Counted from the first letter of the stretch, positions 39,532-54,300 are shown. The stretch is 64,000 nt of DNA from Liolophura sinensis (GCF_032854445.1 NW_027018049.1:1-64000), one strand, 5' to 3'. A program made the numbers and translations. The notes: generated by a model from the letters alone, not told the origin.

Positions 39532-41729
39532 TGATCATTGAATTGTCGCTACAGCCAAAAGTATTGGTCGGAGAGCAACGCGGTTTGTACCATTCGATTT
39601 CTCGTCACAAAATACGTCGGATTAGTCTCTTACCAGCAGCACTGGAACAATTTTTGGAATTTTGCATTTTTGCCTGGTCTTTTTGTTAATTGAAACCGGC
39701 CACACTGTACTATGTACAATCGCGACTGGTCATTACTATATTCAACTTTTGACTATAAGTTATGTGCCCTTCGGTAGCCCAGAAGACGTCAAATCTTTGG
39801 GCTAAGCCCATTTAACTCACCCAGCAATTGTCTTACTTCTAAGTCGAAGACAATCTCAATATCTTTATTTACGTGTAGAAAAACCACACCTTTTGTACAT
39901 AAAAAACACAAGGTACTTGATACAGTCTGCTGTAAAAAGTACAACTAAACACTGACCCACATGAATAAGGTGCCAAAAGATGCGGAATTTAGCCAGACAT
40001 CGGCTGCAGTTGAAAAATTGCAAATTTTTCTGGTTTCCATGGAGTAAGAGCCGTTGTTGGGCACGTGATTATGACATCAATGATCATTCAATTGTCACTA
40101 CAGCCAAAAGTATTGGTCGGAGAGCAACGCGGTTTGCACCATTCGATTTCTCGTCACAAAATACGTCGGATTAGCCTCTTGTCAGCAGCACTGGAAAAAT
40201 TTTTCGAATTTTGCATTTTTGCCTGGTCTTTTTGTTAATTGAAATCGGCTACACTGTACTATGTACCATCGCGACTGGTTATTAGTATATTCAACTTTTG
40301 ACTATATGTTATGTGCCCTTCGGTAGCCCAGAAGACCTGAAATCTTTGGGCTAAGCCCATTTAACTCACCCAGCAATTGCCTTACTTCTAAGTTGAAGAC
40401 AATCTCAATGTCTTTATCTACGTGTAGAAAAACCACACCATTTGTACATGAAAAACACAAGGTACTTGATACAGTCTGCTGTAAAAAGTACAACTGAACA
40501 CTGACCCACTTCAGTAAGGTGCCAAAAGATGCGGAATTGAGCCAGGCATCGGCAGCTGTTAAAAAAATTGCAAATTTCTCTGGTTTTCATGGAGTAAGAG
40601 CCGTTGCTACGCACGTGATTATGACATACATGATCATTCAATTGTCGCTACAGCCAAAAGTATTGGTCGGAGAGCAACGCGGTTTGCACCATTCGATTTC
40701 TCGTCACAAAATATGTCGGATTAGCCTCTTACTAGTTCCACTGGAACAGTTTTTCCACTTTTGCATTTTTGCCTGGTGTTTTTGTTAATTGAAACCGGCT
40801 ACACTGTACTCTGTACAATCGCGACTGGTCATTACTATATTCAACTTTTGACTATAAGTTATGTGCCCTTCGGTAGCCCAGAAGACCTGAAATCTTTGGG
40901 CCAAGCCCATTTAACTCACCCAGCAATTGTCTTATTTCTAAGTGCAAGACAATCTCAATGTCTTTATCTACGTGTAGAAAAACCACACCATTTGTACGTG
41001 AAAAAAAAGAAGGTATTTGATAAGGTCTGCTGTAAAAAGTACAATTAAACACTGACCCACATTTATAAGGTGCCAAAAGATGCGGAATTGGGCCAGGCAT
41101 CGGTAGCTGTTAAAAAATTACGAATTTCCCTGGTTTCCATGGAGTAAGAGACGTTGCTGTGCACGTGATTATGACAACAATGATCATTGAATTGTCGCTA
41201 CAGCCAAAAGTATTGGTCGGAGAGCAACGCGGTTTGCACCATTCGATTTCTCGTCACAAAATACGTCGGATTAGCCTCTTGTCAGCAGCACTGGAACACT
41301 TTTTCCAATTTTGCATTTTTGCCTGGTCTTTTTGTTAATTGAAACCGGCTACACTGTACTATGTACAACCGCGACTGGTCATTACTATATTCAACTTTTG
41401 ACTATATGTTATGTGCCCTTCGGTAGCCCAGAAGACGTCAAATCTTTGGGCTAAGCCCATTTAACTCACCCAGCAATTGCCTTACTTCTAAGTCGAAGAC
41501 AATCTCAATGTCTTTATCTACGTGTAGAAAAACCACACCATTTGTACATGAAAAACACAAGGTACTTGATACAGTCTGCTGTAAAAAGTACAACTAAACA
41601 CTGACCCACTTTAGTAAGGTGCCAAAAGATGCGGAATTGGGCCAGGCATCGGCAGCTGTTAAAAAATTGCAAATATCCCTGCTTTCCATGGAGTAAGAGC
41701 CGTTGCTGGGCACGTGATTATGACATCAA
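39532..41729 (+). repeat. Satellite block 6: four unordered monomers
   Basis: Units start at 39532, 40081, 40631 and 41181. The first resembles the fourth monomer of the pentamer (TTAGTCTCTTA, TTTTTGGAATTTT, GAAACCGGCC). The second has an altered CAGCTG region (CGGCTGCAGTTG) shared with about 52,631. The third starts with ACATACATGATC, was preceded by GCTACGCACGTG, and has an expanded A run with AAGAAGGTATTTGATAAGG near 40,999. I see no larger repeat unit here. Confidence 0.75.
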
Positions 41730-44700
41730 TGATCATTCAATTGTCGCTACAGCCAAAAGTATTGGTCGGCGAGCAACGCGGTTTACGCCATTCGATTTCT
41801 CGTCACAAAATACGTCGGATTAGCCTCTTACCAGCAGCACTGGAACATTTTTTCCACTTTTGCATTTTTGCCTGGTCTTTTTGTTAATTGAAATCGGCTA
41901 CACTGTACTCTGTACAATCGCGACTGGTCATTACTATATTCAACTTTTGACTATAAGTTATGTGCCCTTCGGTAGCTCAGAAGACGACATATCTTTGGGC
42001 CAAGCCCATTCAACTCACCCAGCAATTGTGTTACTTCTAAGTGCAAGACAGTCTCAATGTCTTTATCTACGTGTAGAAAAACCACACCATTTGTACATGA
42101 AAAACACAAGGTACTTGATACAGTCTGCTGTAAAAAGTACAACTAAACACTGACCCACATTTATAAGGTGCCAAAAGATGCGGAATTGGGCCAGGCATCG
42201 GCAGCTGTTAAAAAATTGCAAATTTCCCTGGTTTCCATGGAGTAAGAGACGTTGCTGGGCACGTGATTATGACATCAATGATCATTGAATTGTCGCTACA
42301 GCCAAAAGTATTGGTCGGAGAGCAACGCGGTTTACGCCATTCGATTTCTCGTCACAAAATACGTCGGATTAGCCTCTTACCAGCAGCACTAGAACAGTTT
42401 TTCCACTTTTGCATTTTTGCCTTGTCTTTTTGTTAATTGAAATCGGCTACACTGTACTCTGTACAATCGCGACTGGTCATTACTATATTCAACTTTTGAC
42501 TATAAGTTATGTGCCCTTCGGTAGCCCAGAAGACCTGAAATCTTTGGGCCAAGCCCATTTAACTCACCCAGCAATTGTCTTATTTCTAAGTGCAAGACAA
42601 TCTCAAAGTCTTTATCTACGTGTAGATAAACCACACCATTTGTACGTGAAAAACACAAGGTACTTGATAAGGTCTGCTGTAAAAAGTACAACTAAACACT
42701 GACCCACATTTATAAGGTGCCAAAAGATGCAGAATTGGGCCAGGCATCGGGAGCTGTTAAAAAATTGCAAATATCCCTGGTTTCCATGGAGTAAGAGCCG
42801 TTCCTACGCACGTGATTATGACATCAATGATCATTCAATTGTCACTACAGCCAAAAGTATTGGTCGGAGAGCAACGCCGTTTGCACCATTCGATTTCTCG
42901 TCACAAAATACGTCGGATTAGCCTCTTACCAGCAGCACTGGAACAGTTTTTCCACTTTTGCATTTTTGCCTGGTGTTTTTGTTAATTGAAATCGGCTACA
43001 CTGTACTCTGTACAATCGCGACTGGTCATTACTATATTCAACTTTTGACTATAAGTTATGTGCCCTTCGGTAGCCCAGAAGACCTGAAATCTTTGGGCTA
43101 AGCCCATTTAACTCACCCAGCAATTGTGTTACTTCTAAGTGCAAGACAATCTCAATGTCTTTAATTACGTGTAGAAAAACCACACCTTTTGTACATAAAA
43201 ATCATAAGGTACTTGATACAGTCTGCTGTAAAAAGTACAACTGACAACAGACCCACATGAATAAGGTGCCAAAAGATGCGGAATTGGGCCAGGCATCGGC
43301 AGCTGTTAAAAAATTGCAAATGTCCCTGGTTTCCATGGAGTAAGAGCCGTTGCTGGGCACGTGATTATGACATCAATGATCATTCAATTGTCGCTGCAGC
43401 CAAAAGTATTGGTCGGAGAGCAACGCGGTTTGCACCATTCGATTTCTCGTCACACAATACGTCGGATTAGCCTCTTACCAGCAGCACTGGAACATTTTTT
43501 CCACTTTTGCATTTTGCCTGGTCTTTTTGTTAATTGAAATCGGCTACACTGTACTCTGTACAATCGCGACTGGTCATTACTATATTCAACTTTTGACTAT
43601 AAGTTATGTGCCCTTCGGTAGCCCAGAAGACGACAAATCTTTGGGCCAAGCCCATTTAACTCACCCAGCAATTGTGTTACTTCTAAGTGCAAGACAATCT
43701 CAATGTCTTTATCTACGTGTAGAAAAACCACACCATTTGTACATGAAAAACACAAGGTACTTGATACAGTCTGCTGTAAAAAGTACAACTAAACACTGAC
43801 CCACATTTATAAGGTGCCAAAAGATGCGGAATTGGGCCAGGCATCGGCAGCTGTTAAAAAATTGCAAATTTCCCTGGTTTCCATGGAGTAAGAGACGTTG
43901 CTGGGCACGTGATTATGACATCAATGATCATTGAATTGTCGCTACAGCCAAAAGTATTGGTCGGAGAGCAACGCGGTTTACGCCATTCGATTTCTCGTCA
44001 CAAAATACGTCGGATTAGCCTCTTACCAGCAGCACTAGAACAGTTTTTCCACTTTTGCATTTTTGCCTGGTCTTTTTGTTAATTGAAATCGGCTACACTG
44101 TACTCTGTACAATCGCGACTGGTCATTACTATATTCAACTTTTGACTATAAGTTATGTGCCCTTCGGTAGCCCAGAAGACCTGAAATCTTTGGGCCAAGC
44201 CCATTTAACTCACCCAGCAATTGTCTTATTTCTAAGTGCAAGACAATCTCAATGTCTTTATCTAAGTGTAGAAAAACCACACCATTTGTACGTGAAAAAC
44301 ACAAGGTACTTGATAAGGTCTGCTGTAAAAAGTACAACTAAACACTGACCCACATTTATAAGGTGCCAAAAGATGCGGAATTGGGCCAGGCATCGGTAGC
44401 TGTTAAAAAATTGCAAATATCCCTGGTTTCCATGGAGTAAGAGCCGTTCCTACACACGTGATTATGATATCAATGATCATTCAATTGTCACTACAGCCAA
44501 AAGTATTGGTCGGAGAGCAACGCGGTTTGCACCATTCGATTTCTCGTCACAAAATACGTCGGATTAGCCTCTTACCAGCAGCACTGGAACAGTTTTTCCA
44601 CTTTTGCATTTTTACCTGGTCTTTTTGTTAATTGAAATCGGCTACACTGTACTCTGTACAATCGCGACTGGTCATTACTATATTCAACTTTTGACTATAA

Positions 44701-45022
44701 GTTATGTGCCCTTCGGTAGCCCAGAAGACCAGAAATCTTTGGGCTAAGCGCATTTAACTCACCCAGCAATTGTGTTACTTCTAAGTGCAAGACAATCTCA
44801 ATGTCTTTAATTACGTGTAGAAAAACCACACCTTTTGTACATAAAAATCATAAGGTACTTGATACAGTCTGCTGTAAAAAGTACAACTGACAACAGACCC
44901 ACATGAATAAGGTGCCAAAAGATGCGGAATTGGGCCAGGCATCGGCAGCTGTTGAAAAATTGCAAATTTTCCTGGTTTCCATGGAGTAAGAGCCTTTGCT
45001 GGGCACGTGATTATGACATCAA
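41730..45022 (+). repeat. Satellite block 7: second trimer type, two copies
   Basis: Copies are 41,730-43,376 and 43,377-45,022. Shared marks are: a first unit with GGAACATTTTTTCC and a GTGTTACTTC stretch; a second unit with GATCATTGAATTG, GGTTTACGCCATTCG and CACTAGAACAG, ending in the TAAGG hairpin variant; and a third unit preceded by GTTCCTAC and carrying CTTTAATTACGTG with AAAATCATAAGG. The GGTTTACGCC unit returns at 53259, 55465, 58758 and 62602, so this trimer seeded later mosaics. Copy 2 has one lost T near 43,514. Confidence 0.85.
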
Positions 45023-48000
45023 TGATCATTCAATTGTCACTACAGCCAAAAGTATTGGTCGGAGAGCAACGCGGTTTGCACCATTCGATTTCTCGTCACC
45101 AAATACGTCGGATTAGCCTCTTGTCAGCAGCACTGGAACAATTTTTCCAATTTTGCATTTTTGCCTGGTCTTTTTGTTAATTGAAATCGGCTACACTGTA
45201 CTATGTACAACCGCGACTGGTCATTACTATATTCAACTTTTGACTATATGTTATGTGCCCTTCGGTAGCCCAGAAGACGTCAAATCTTTGGGCTAAGCCC
45301 ATTTAACTCACCCAGCAATTGCCTTACTTCTAAGTCGAAGACAATCTCAATGTCTTTATCTACGTGTAGAAAAACCACACCATTTGTACATGAAAAACAC
45401 AAGGTACTTGATACAGTCTGCTGTAAAAAGTACAACTGACAACAGACCCACATGAATAAGGTGCCAAAAGATGCGGAATTGGGCCAGGCATCGGCAGCTG
45501 TTGAAAAATTGCAAATTTTCCTGGTTTCCATGGAGTAAGAGCCTTTGCTGGGCACGTGATTATGACATCAATGATCATTCAATTGTCACTACAGCCAAAA
45601 GTGTTGGTCGGAGAGCAACGCGGTTTGTACCATTCGATTTCTCGTCACAAAATACGTCGGATTAGCCTCTTACCAGCAGCACTGGAACAATTTTTCCAAT
45701 TTTGCATTTTTGCCTGGTCTTTTTGTTAATTGAAATCGGCTACACTGTACTATGTACCATCGCGACTGGTCATTACTATATTCAACTTTTGACTATAAGT
45801 TATGTGCCCTTCGGTAGCCCAGAAGACGTCAAATCTTTGGGCTAAGCCCATTTAACTCACCCAGCAATTGTCTTACTTCTAAGTCCAAGACAATCTCAAT
45901 GTCTTTATCTACGTGTAGAAAAACCACACCTTTTGTACATGAAAAACACAAGGTACTTGATACAGTCTGCTGTAAAAAGTACAACTGAACACTGACCCAC
46001 TTCAGTAAGGTGCCAAATAATGCGGAATTGAGCCAGGCATCGGCAACTGTTGAAAATTTGCAAATTTCCCTGGTTTCCATGGAGTAAGAGCCGTTGCTGG
46101 GCACGTGATTATGACATCAATAATCATTCAATTGTCACTACAGCCAAAAGTATTGGTCGGAGAGCAACGCGGTTTGCACCATTCGATTTCTCGTCACCAA
46201 ATACGTCGGATTAGCCTCTTGTCAGCAGCACTGGAACAATTTTTCCAATTTTGCATTTTTGCCTGGTCTTTTTGTTAATTGAAATCGGCTACACTGTACT
46301 ATGTACAACCGCGACTGGTCATTACTATATTCAACTTTTGACTATATGTTATGTGCCCTTCGGTAGCCCAGAAGACGTCAAATCTTTGGGCTAAGCCCAT
46401 TTAACTCACCCAGCAATTGCCTTACTTCTAAGTCGAAGACAATCTCAATGTCTTTATCTACGTGTAGAAAAACCACACCATTTGTACATGAAAAACACAA
46501 GGTACTTGATACAGTCTGCTGTAAAAAGTACAACTGACAACAGACCCACATGAATAAGGTGCCAAAAGATGCGGAATTGGGCCAGGCATCGGCAGCTGTT
46601 GAAAAATTGCAAATTTTCCTGGTTTCCATGGAGTAAGAGCCTTTGCTGGGCACGTGATTATGACATCAATGATCATTCAATTGTCACTACAGCCAAAAGT
46701 GTTGGTCGGAGAGCAACGCGGTTTGTACCATTCGATTTCTCGTCACAAAATACGTCGGATTAGCCTCTTACCAGCAGCACTGGAACAATTTTTCCAATTT
46801 TGCATTTTTGCCTGGTCTTTTTGTTAATTGAAATCGGCTACACTGTACTATGTACCATCGCGACTGGTCATTACTATATTCAACTTTTGACTATAAGTTA
46901 TGTGCCCTTCGGTAGCCCAGAAGACGTCAAATCTTTGGGCTAAGCCCATTTAACTCACCCAGCAATTGTCTTACTTCTAAGTCCAAGACAATCTCAATGT
47001 CTTTATCTACGTGTAGAAAAACCACACCTTTTGTACATGAAAAACACAAGGTACTTGATACAGTCTGCTGTAAAAAGTACAACTGAACACTGACCCACTT
47101 CAGCAAGGTGCCAAATAATGCGGAATTGAGCCAGGCATCGGCAACTGTTGAAAATTTGCAAATTTCCCTGGTTTCCATGGAGTAAGAGCCGTTGCTGGGC
47201 ACGTGATTATGACATCAATAATCATTCAATTGTCACTACAGCCAAAAGTATTGGTCGGAGAGCAACGCGGTTTGCACCATTCGATTTCTCGTCACCAAAT
47301 ACGTCGGATTAGCCTCTTGTCAGCAGCACTGGAACAATTTTTCCAATTTTGCATTTTTGCCTGGTCTTTTTGTTAATTGAAATCGGCTACACTGTACTAT
47401 GTACAACCGCGACTGGTCATTACTATATTCAACTTTTGACTATATGTTATGTGCCCTTCGGTAGCCCAGAAGACGTCAAATCTTTGGGCTAAGCCCATTT
47501 AACTCACCCAGCAATTGCCTTACTTCTAAGTCGAAGACAATCTCAATGTCTTTATCTACGTGTAGAAAAACCACACCATTTGTACATGAAAAACACAAGG
47601 TACTTGATACAGTCTGCTGTAAAAAGTACAACTGACAACAGACCCACATGAATAAGGTGCCAAAAGATGCGGAATTGGGCCAGGCATCGGCAGCTGTTAA
47701 AAAATTGCAAATTTTCCTGGTTTCCATGGAGTAAGAGCCTTTGCTGGGCACGTGATTATGACATCAATGATCATTCAATTGTCACTACAGCCAAAAGTGT
47801 TGGTCGGAGAGCAACGCGGTTTGTACCATTCGATTTCTCGTCACAAAATACGTCGGATTAGCCTCTTACCAGCAGCACTGGAACAATTTTTCCAATTTTG
47901 CATTTTTGCCTGGTCTTTTTGTTAATTGAAATCGGCTACACTGTACTATGTACCATCGCGACTGGTCATTACTATATTCAACTTTTGACTATAAGTTATG

Positions 48001-48316
48001 TGCCCTTCGGTAGCCCAGAAGACGTCAAATCTTTGGGCTAAGCCCATTTAACTCACCCAGCAATTGTCTTACTTCTAAGTCCAAGACAATCTCAATGTCT
48101 TTATCTACGTGTAGAAAAACCACACCTTTTGTACATGAAAAACACAAGGTACTTGATACAGTCTGCTGTAAAAAGTACAACTGAACACTGACCCATTTCA
48201 GTAAGGTGCCAAATAATGCGGAATTGAGCCAGGCATCGGCAACTGTTGAAAATTTGCAAATTTCCCTGGTTTCCATGGAGTAAGAGCCGTTGCTGGGCAC
48301 GTGATTATGACATCAA
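45023..48316 (+). repeat. Satellite block 8: dimer higher-order repeat, three copies
   Basis: Copies are 45,023-46,120, 46,121-47,218 and 47,219-48,316, each exactly 1,098 bp. The first monomer has GTCACCAAATACG, CTCTTGTCAGCAG and TGTACAACCGCG. The second has GTGTTGGTCGG, TTTTGTACATGAAAAAC and the CCAAATAATGCGG tail. Copies differ by only a few bases, for example CAGCAAGG near 47,101 and CCCATTTCAG near 48,191. A fourth, slightly divergent copy lies at 49,416-50,513. Confidence 0.93.
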
Positions 48317-51300
48317 TAATCATTCAATTGTCACTACAGCCAAAAGTATTGGTCGGAGAGCAACGCGGTTTGCACCATTCGATTTCTCGTCACAAAATAC
48401 ATCGGATTAGCCTCTTACCAGCAGCACTGGAACAGTTTTTTCCACTTTTGCATTTTTGCCTGGTGTTTTTGTTAATTGAAACCGGCTACACTGTACTATG
48501 TACAATCGCGACTGGTCATTACTATATTCAACTTTTGACTATAAGTTATGTGCCCTTCGGTAGCCCAGAAGACTTGAAATCTTTGGGCCAAGCCCATTTA
48601 ACTCACCCAGCAATTGTCTTATTTCTAAGTGCAAGACAATCTCAATGTCTTTATCTACGTGTAGAAAAACCACACCATTTGTACGTGAAAAACACAAGGT
48701 ACTTGATAAGGTCTGCTGTAAAAAGTACAACTAAACACTGACCCACATTTATAAGGTGCCAAAAGATGCGGAATTGGGCCAGGCATCGGTAGCTGTTAAA
48801 AAATTGCAAATATCCCTGGTTTCCATGGAGTAAGAGCCGTTCCTACACACGTGATTATGATATCAATGATCATTCAATTGTCACTACAGCCAAAAGTATT
48901 GGTCGGAGAGCAACGCGGTTTGCACCATTCGATTTCTCGTCACAAAATACGTCGGATTAGCCTCTTACCAGCAGCACTGGAACAGTTTTTCCACTTTTGC
49001 ATTTTTACCTGGTCTTTTTGTTAATTGAAATCGGCTACACTGTACTCTGTACAATCGCGACTGGTCATTACTATATTCAACTTTTGACTATAAGTTATGT
49101 GCCCTTCGGTAGCCCAGAAGACCAGAAATCTTTGGGCTAAGCGCATTTAACTCACCCAGCAATTGTGTTACTTCTAAGTGCAAGACAATCTCAATGTCTT
49201 TAATTACGTGTAGAAAAACCACACCTTTTGTACATAAAAATCATAAGGTACTTGATACAGTCTGCTGTAAAAAGTACAACTGACAACAGACCCACATGAA
49301 TAAGGTGCCAAAAGATGCGGAATTGGGCCAGGCATCGGCAGCTGTTGAAAAATTGCAAATTTTCCTGGTTTCCATGGAGTAAGAGCCTTTGCTGGGCACG
49401 TGATTATGACATCAATGATCATTCAATTGTCACTACAGCCAAAAGTATTGGTCGGAGAGCAACGCGGTTTGCACCATTCGATTTCTCGTCACCAAATACG
49501 TCGGATTAGCCTCTTGTCAGCAGCACTGGAACAATTTTTCCAATTTTGCATTTTTGCCTGGTCTTTTTGTTAATTGAAATCGGCTACACTGTACTATGTA
49601 CAACCGCGACTGGTCATTACTATATTCAACTTTTGACTATATGTTATGTGCCCTTCGGTAGCCCAGAAGACGTCAAATCTTTGGGCTAAGCCCATTTAAC
49701 TCACCCAGCAATTGCCTTACTTCTAAGTCGAAGACAATCTCAATGTCTTTATCTACGTGTAGAAAAACCACACCATTTGTACATGAAAAACACAAGGTAC
49801 TTGATACAGTCTGCTGTAAAAAGTACAACTAAACACTGACCCACTTCAGTAAGGTGCCAAAAGATGCGGAATTGGGCCAGGCATCGGCAGCTGTTAAAAA
49901 ATTGCAAATATGCCTGGTTTCCATGGAGTAAGAGCCGTTGCTGGGCACGTGATTATGACATCAGTGATCATTCAATTGTCACTACAGCCAAAAGTGTTGG
50001 TCGGAGAGCAACGCGGTTTGTACCATTCGATTTCTCGTCACAAAATACGTCGGATTAGCCTCTTACCAGCAGCACTGGAACAATTTTTCCAATTTTGCAT
50101 TTTTGCCTGGTCTTTTTGTTAATTGAAATCGGCTACACTGTACTATGTACCATCGCGACTGGTCATTACTATATTCAACTTTTGACTATAAGTTATGTGC
50201 CCTTCGGTAGCCCAGAAGACGTCAAATCTTTGGGCTAAGCCCATTTAACTCACCCAGCAATTGTCTTACTTCTAAGTCCAAGACAATCTCAATGTCTTTA
50301 TCTACGTGTAGAAAAACCACACCTTTTGTACATGAAAAACACAAGGTACTTGATACAGTCTGCTGTAAAAAGTACAACTGAACACTGACCCACTTCAGTA
50401 AGGTGCCAAATAATGCGGAATTGAGCCAGGCATCGGCAGCTGTTGAAAATTTGCAAATTTCCCTGGTTTCCATGGAGTAAGAGCCGTTGCTGGGCACGTG
50501 ATTATGACATCAATAATCATTCAATTGTCACTACAGCCAAAAGTATTGGTCGGAGAGCAACGCGGTTTGCACCATTCGATTTCTCGTCACAAAATACATC
50601 GGATTAGCCTCTTACCAGCAGCACTGGAACAGTTTTTCCACTTTTGCATTTTTGCCTGGTGTTTTTGTTAATTGAAACCGGCTACACTGTACTATGTACA
50701 ATCGCGACTGGTCATTACTATATTCAACTTTTGACTATAAGTTATGTGCCCTTCGGTAGCCCAGAAGACCTGAAATCTTTGGGCCAAGCCCATTTAACTC
50801 ACCCAGCAATTGTCTTATTTCTAAGTGCAAGACAATCTCAATGTCTTTATCTACGTGTAGAAAAACCACACCATTTGTACGTGAAAAACACAAGGTACTT
50901 GATACAGTCTGCTGTAAAAAGTACAAATAAACACTGACCCACATTTATAAGGTGCAAAAAGATGCGGAATTGGGCCAGGCATCGGAAGCTGTTAAAAAAT
51001 TGCAAATTTCCCTGGTTTCCATGGAGTAAGAGACGTTGCTGGGCACGTGATTATGACATCAATGATCATTGAATTGTCGCTACAGCCAAAAGTATTGGTC
51101 GGAGAGCAACGCGGTCTGCACCATTCGATTTCTCGTCACAAAATACGTCGGATAAGCCTCTTGTCAGCAGCACTGGAACAATTTTTCGAATTTTGCATTT
51201 TTGCCTGGTCTTTTTGTTAATTGAAATCGGCTACACTGTACTATGTACCATCGCGACTGGTCATTACTATATACAACTTTTGACTATATGTTATGTGCCC

Positions 51301-54300
51301 TTCGGTAGCCCAGAAGACGTCAAATCTTTGGGCTAAGCCCATTTAACTCACCCAGCAATTGCCTTACTTCTAAGTCGAAGACAATCTCAATGTCTTTATC
51401 TACGTGTAGAAAAACCACACCATTTTTACGTGAAAAACACAAGGTACTTGATACAGTCTGCTGTAAAAAGTACAACTGAACACTGACCCACTTCAGTAAG
51501 GTACCAAAAGATGCGGAATTGGGCCAGGCATCGGCAGCTGTTGAAAAATTGCAAATTTCCCTGGTTTCCATGGGGTAAGAGCCGTTGCTGGGCACGTGAT
51601 TATGACATCAATGATCATTCAATTGTCACTACAGCCAAAAGTATTGGTCGGAGAGCAACGCGGTTTGCACCATTCGATTTCTCGTCACAAAATACGTCGG
51701 ATTAGCCTCTTACCAGCAGCACTGGAACAGTTTTTCCACTTTTGCATTTTTACCTGGTCTTTTTGTTAATTGAAACCGGCTACACTGTACTCTGTACAAT
51801 CGCGACTTGTCATTACTATATTCAACTTTTGACTATAAGTTATGTGCCCTTCGGTAGCCCAGAAGACGTCAAATCTTTGAGCGAAGCCCATTTAACTCAC
51901 CCAGCAATTGTCTTACTTCTAAGTCCAAGACAATCTCAATGTCTTTATCTACGTGTAGAAAAAACCACACCATTTGTACATAAAAAACACAAGGTACTTG
52001 ATACAGTCTGCTGTAAAAAGTACAACTTAACACTGACCCACATTTATAAGGTGCCAAAAGATGCGGAATTGGGCCAGGCATCGGCAGCTGTTAAAAAATT
52101 GCAAATATCCCTGGTTTCCATGGAGTAAGAGCCGTTGCTGGGCACGTGATTATGACATCAATGATCATTCAATTGTCACTACAGCCAAAAGTATTGGTCG
52201 GAGAGCAACGCGGTTTGTACCATTCGATTTCTCGTCACAAAATACGTCGGATTAGTCTCTTACCAGCAGCACTGGAACAATTTTTGGAATTTTGCATTTT
52301 TGCCTGGTCTTTTTGTTAATTGAAACCGGCCACACTGTACTATGTACAATCGCGACTGGTCATTACTATATTCAACTTTTGACTATAAGTTATGTGCCCT
52401 TCGGTAGCCCAGAACACGTCAAATCTTTGGGCTAAGCCCATTTAACTCACCCAGCAATTGTCTTACTTCTAAGTCGAAAACAATCTCAATGTCTTTATTT
52501 ACGTGTAGAAAAACCACACCTTTTGTACATAAAAATCACAAGGTACTTGATACAGTCTGCTGTAAAAAGTACAACTGACAACAGACCCACATGAATAAGG
52601 TGCCAAAAGATGCGGAATTTAGCCAGGCATCGGCCGCAGTTGAAAATTTGCAAATTTCCCTGGTTTCCATGGAGTAAGAGCCGTTGCTACGCACGTGATT
52701 ATGACATAAATGATCATTCAATTGTCGCTACAGCCAAAAGTATTGATCGGAGAGCAACGCGGATTGCACCATTCGATTTCTCGTCACAAAATACGTCGGA
52801 TAAGCCTCTTACTAGTTCGACTGGAACAGTTTTTCCACTTTTGCATTTTTGCCTGGTGTTTTTGTTAATTGAAATCGGCTACACTGTACTCTGTACAATC
52901 GCGACTGGTCATTACTATATTCAACTTTTGACTATAAGTTATGTGCCCTTCGGTAGCCCAGAAGACCTGAAATCTTTGGGCCAAGCCCATTTAACTCACC
53001 CAGCAATTGTCTTATTTCTAAGTGCAAGACAATCTCAATGTCTTTATCTACGTGTAGAAAAACCACACCATTTGTACATGAAAAACACAAGGTATTTGAT
53101 AGGTCTGCTGTAAAAAGTACAACTAAACACTGACCCACATTTATAAGGTGCCAAAAGATGCGGAATTGGGCCAGGCATCGGCAGCTGTTAAAAAATTGCA
53201 AATTTCCCGGGTTTCCATGGAGTAAGAGACGTTGCTGGGCACGTGATTATGACATCAATGATCATTGAATTGTCGCTACAGCCAAAAGTATTGGTCGGAG
53301 AGCAACGCGGTTTACGCCATTCGATTTCTCGTCACAAAATACGTCGGATTAGCCTCTTACCAGCAGCACTAGAACAGTTTTTCTACTTTTGCATTTTTAC
53401 CTGGTCTTTTTGTTAATTGAAATCGGCTACACTGTACTCTGTACAATCGCGACTGGTCATTACTGTATTCAACTTTATTCAACTTTTGACTATAAGTTAT
53501 GTGCCCTTCGGTAGCCCAGAAGACCTGAAATCTTTGGGCCAAGCCGATTTAACTCACCCAGCAATTGTCTTATTTCTAAGTGCCAAGACAATCTCAATGT
53601 CTTTATCTACGTGTAGAAAAACCACACCATTTGTACGTGAAAAACACAAGGTACTTGATAAGGTCTGCTGTAAAAAGTACAACTAAACACTGACCCACAT
53701 TTATAAGGTGCCAAAGATGCGGAATTGGGCCAGGCATCGGTAGCTGTTAAAAAATTGCAAATATCCCTGGTTTCCATGGAGTAAGAGCCGTTCCTACGCA
53801 CGTGATTATGATATCAATGATCATTCAATTGTCACTACAGCCAAAAGTATTGGTCGGAGAGCACGCGGTTTGCACCATTCGATTTCTCGTCACAAATACG
53901 TCGGATTAGCCTCTTACCAGCAACACTGGAACAGTTTTTCGAATTTTGCATTTTTACCTGGTCTTTTTGTTAATTGAAATCGGCTACACTGTACTCTGTA
54001 CAATCGCGACTGGTCATTACTATATTCAACTTTGGGACTATAAGTTATGTGCCCTTCGGTAGCCCAGAAGACCTGAAATCTTTGGGCTAAGCCCATTTAA
54101 CTCACCCAGCAATTGTGTTTCTTCTAAGTGCAAGACAATCTCAATGTCTTTAAATTACGTGTAGAAAAACCACACCTTTTGTACATAAAAATCATAAGGT
54201 ACTTGATACAGTCTGCTGTAAAAAGTACAACTGACAACAGACCCACATGAATAAGGTGCCAAAAGATGCGGAATTGGGCCAGGCATTGGCAGCTGTTGAA

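Noticed and set aside
52610-53113. Longest open reading frame, 167 codons, and many 60-146 codon frames on both strands
   Set aside because: They recur at the monomer period, overlap on opposite strands, cross the monomer junction and are cut by stops (for example GGCCAAGCC versus GGCTAAGCC) in sister monomers. Variants include many amino-acid changes and stops. No domain is recognised. They are chance frames of a satellite.
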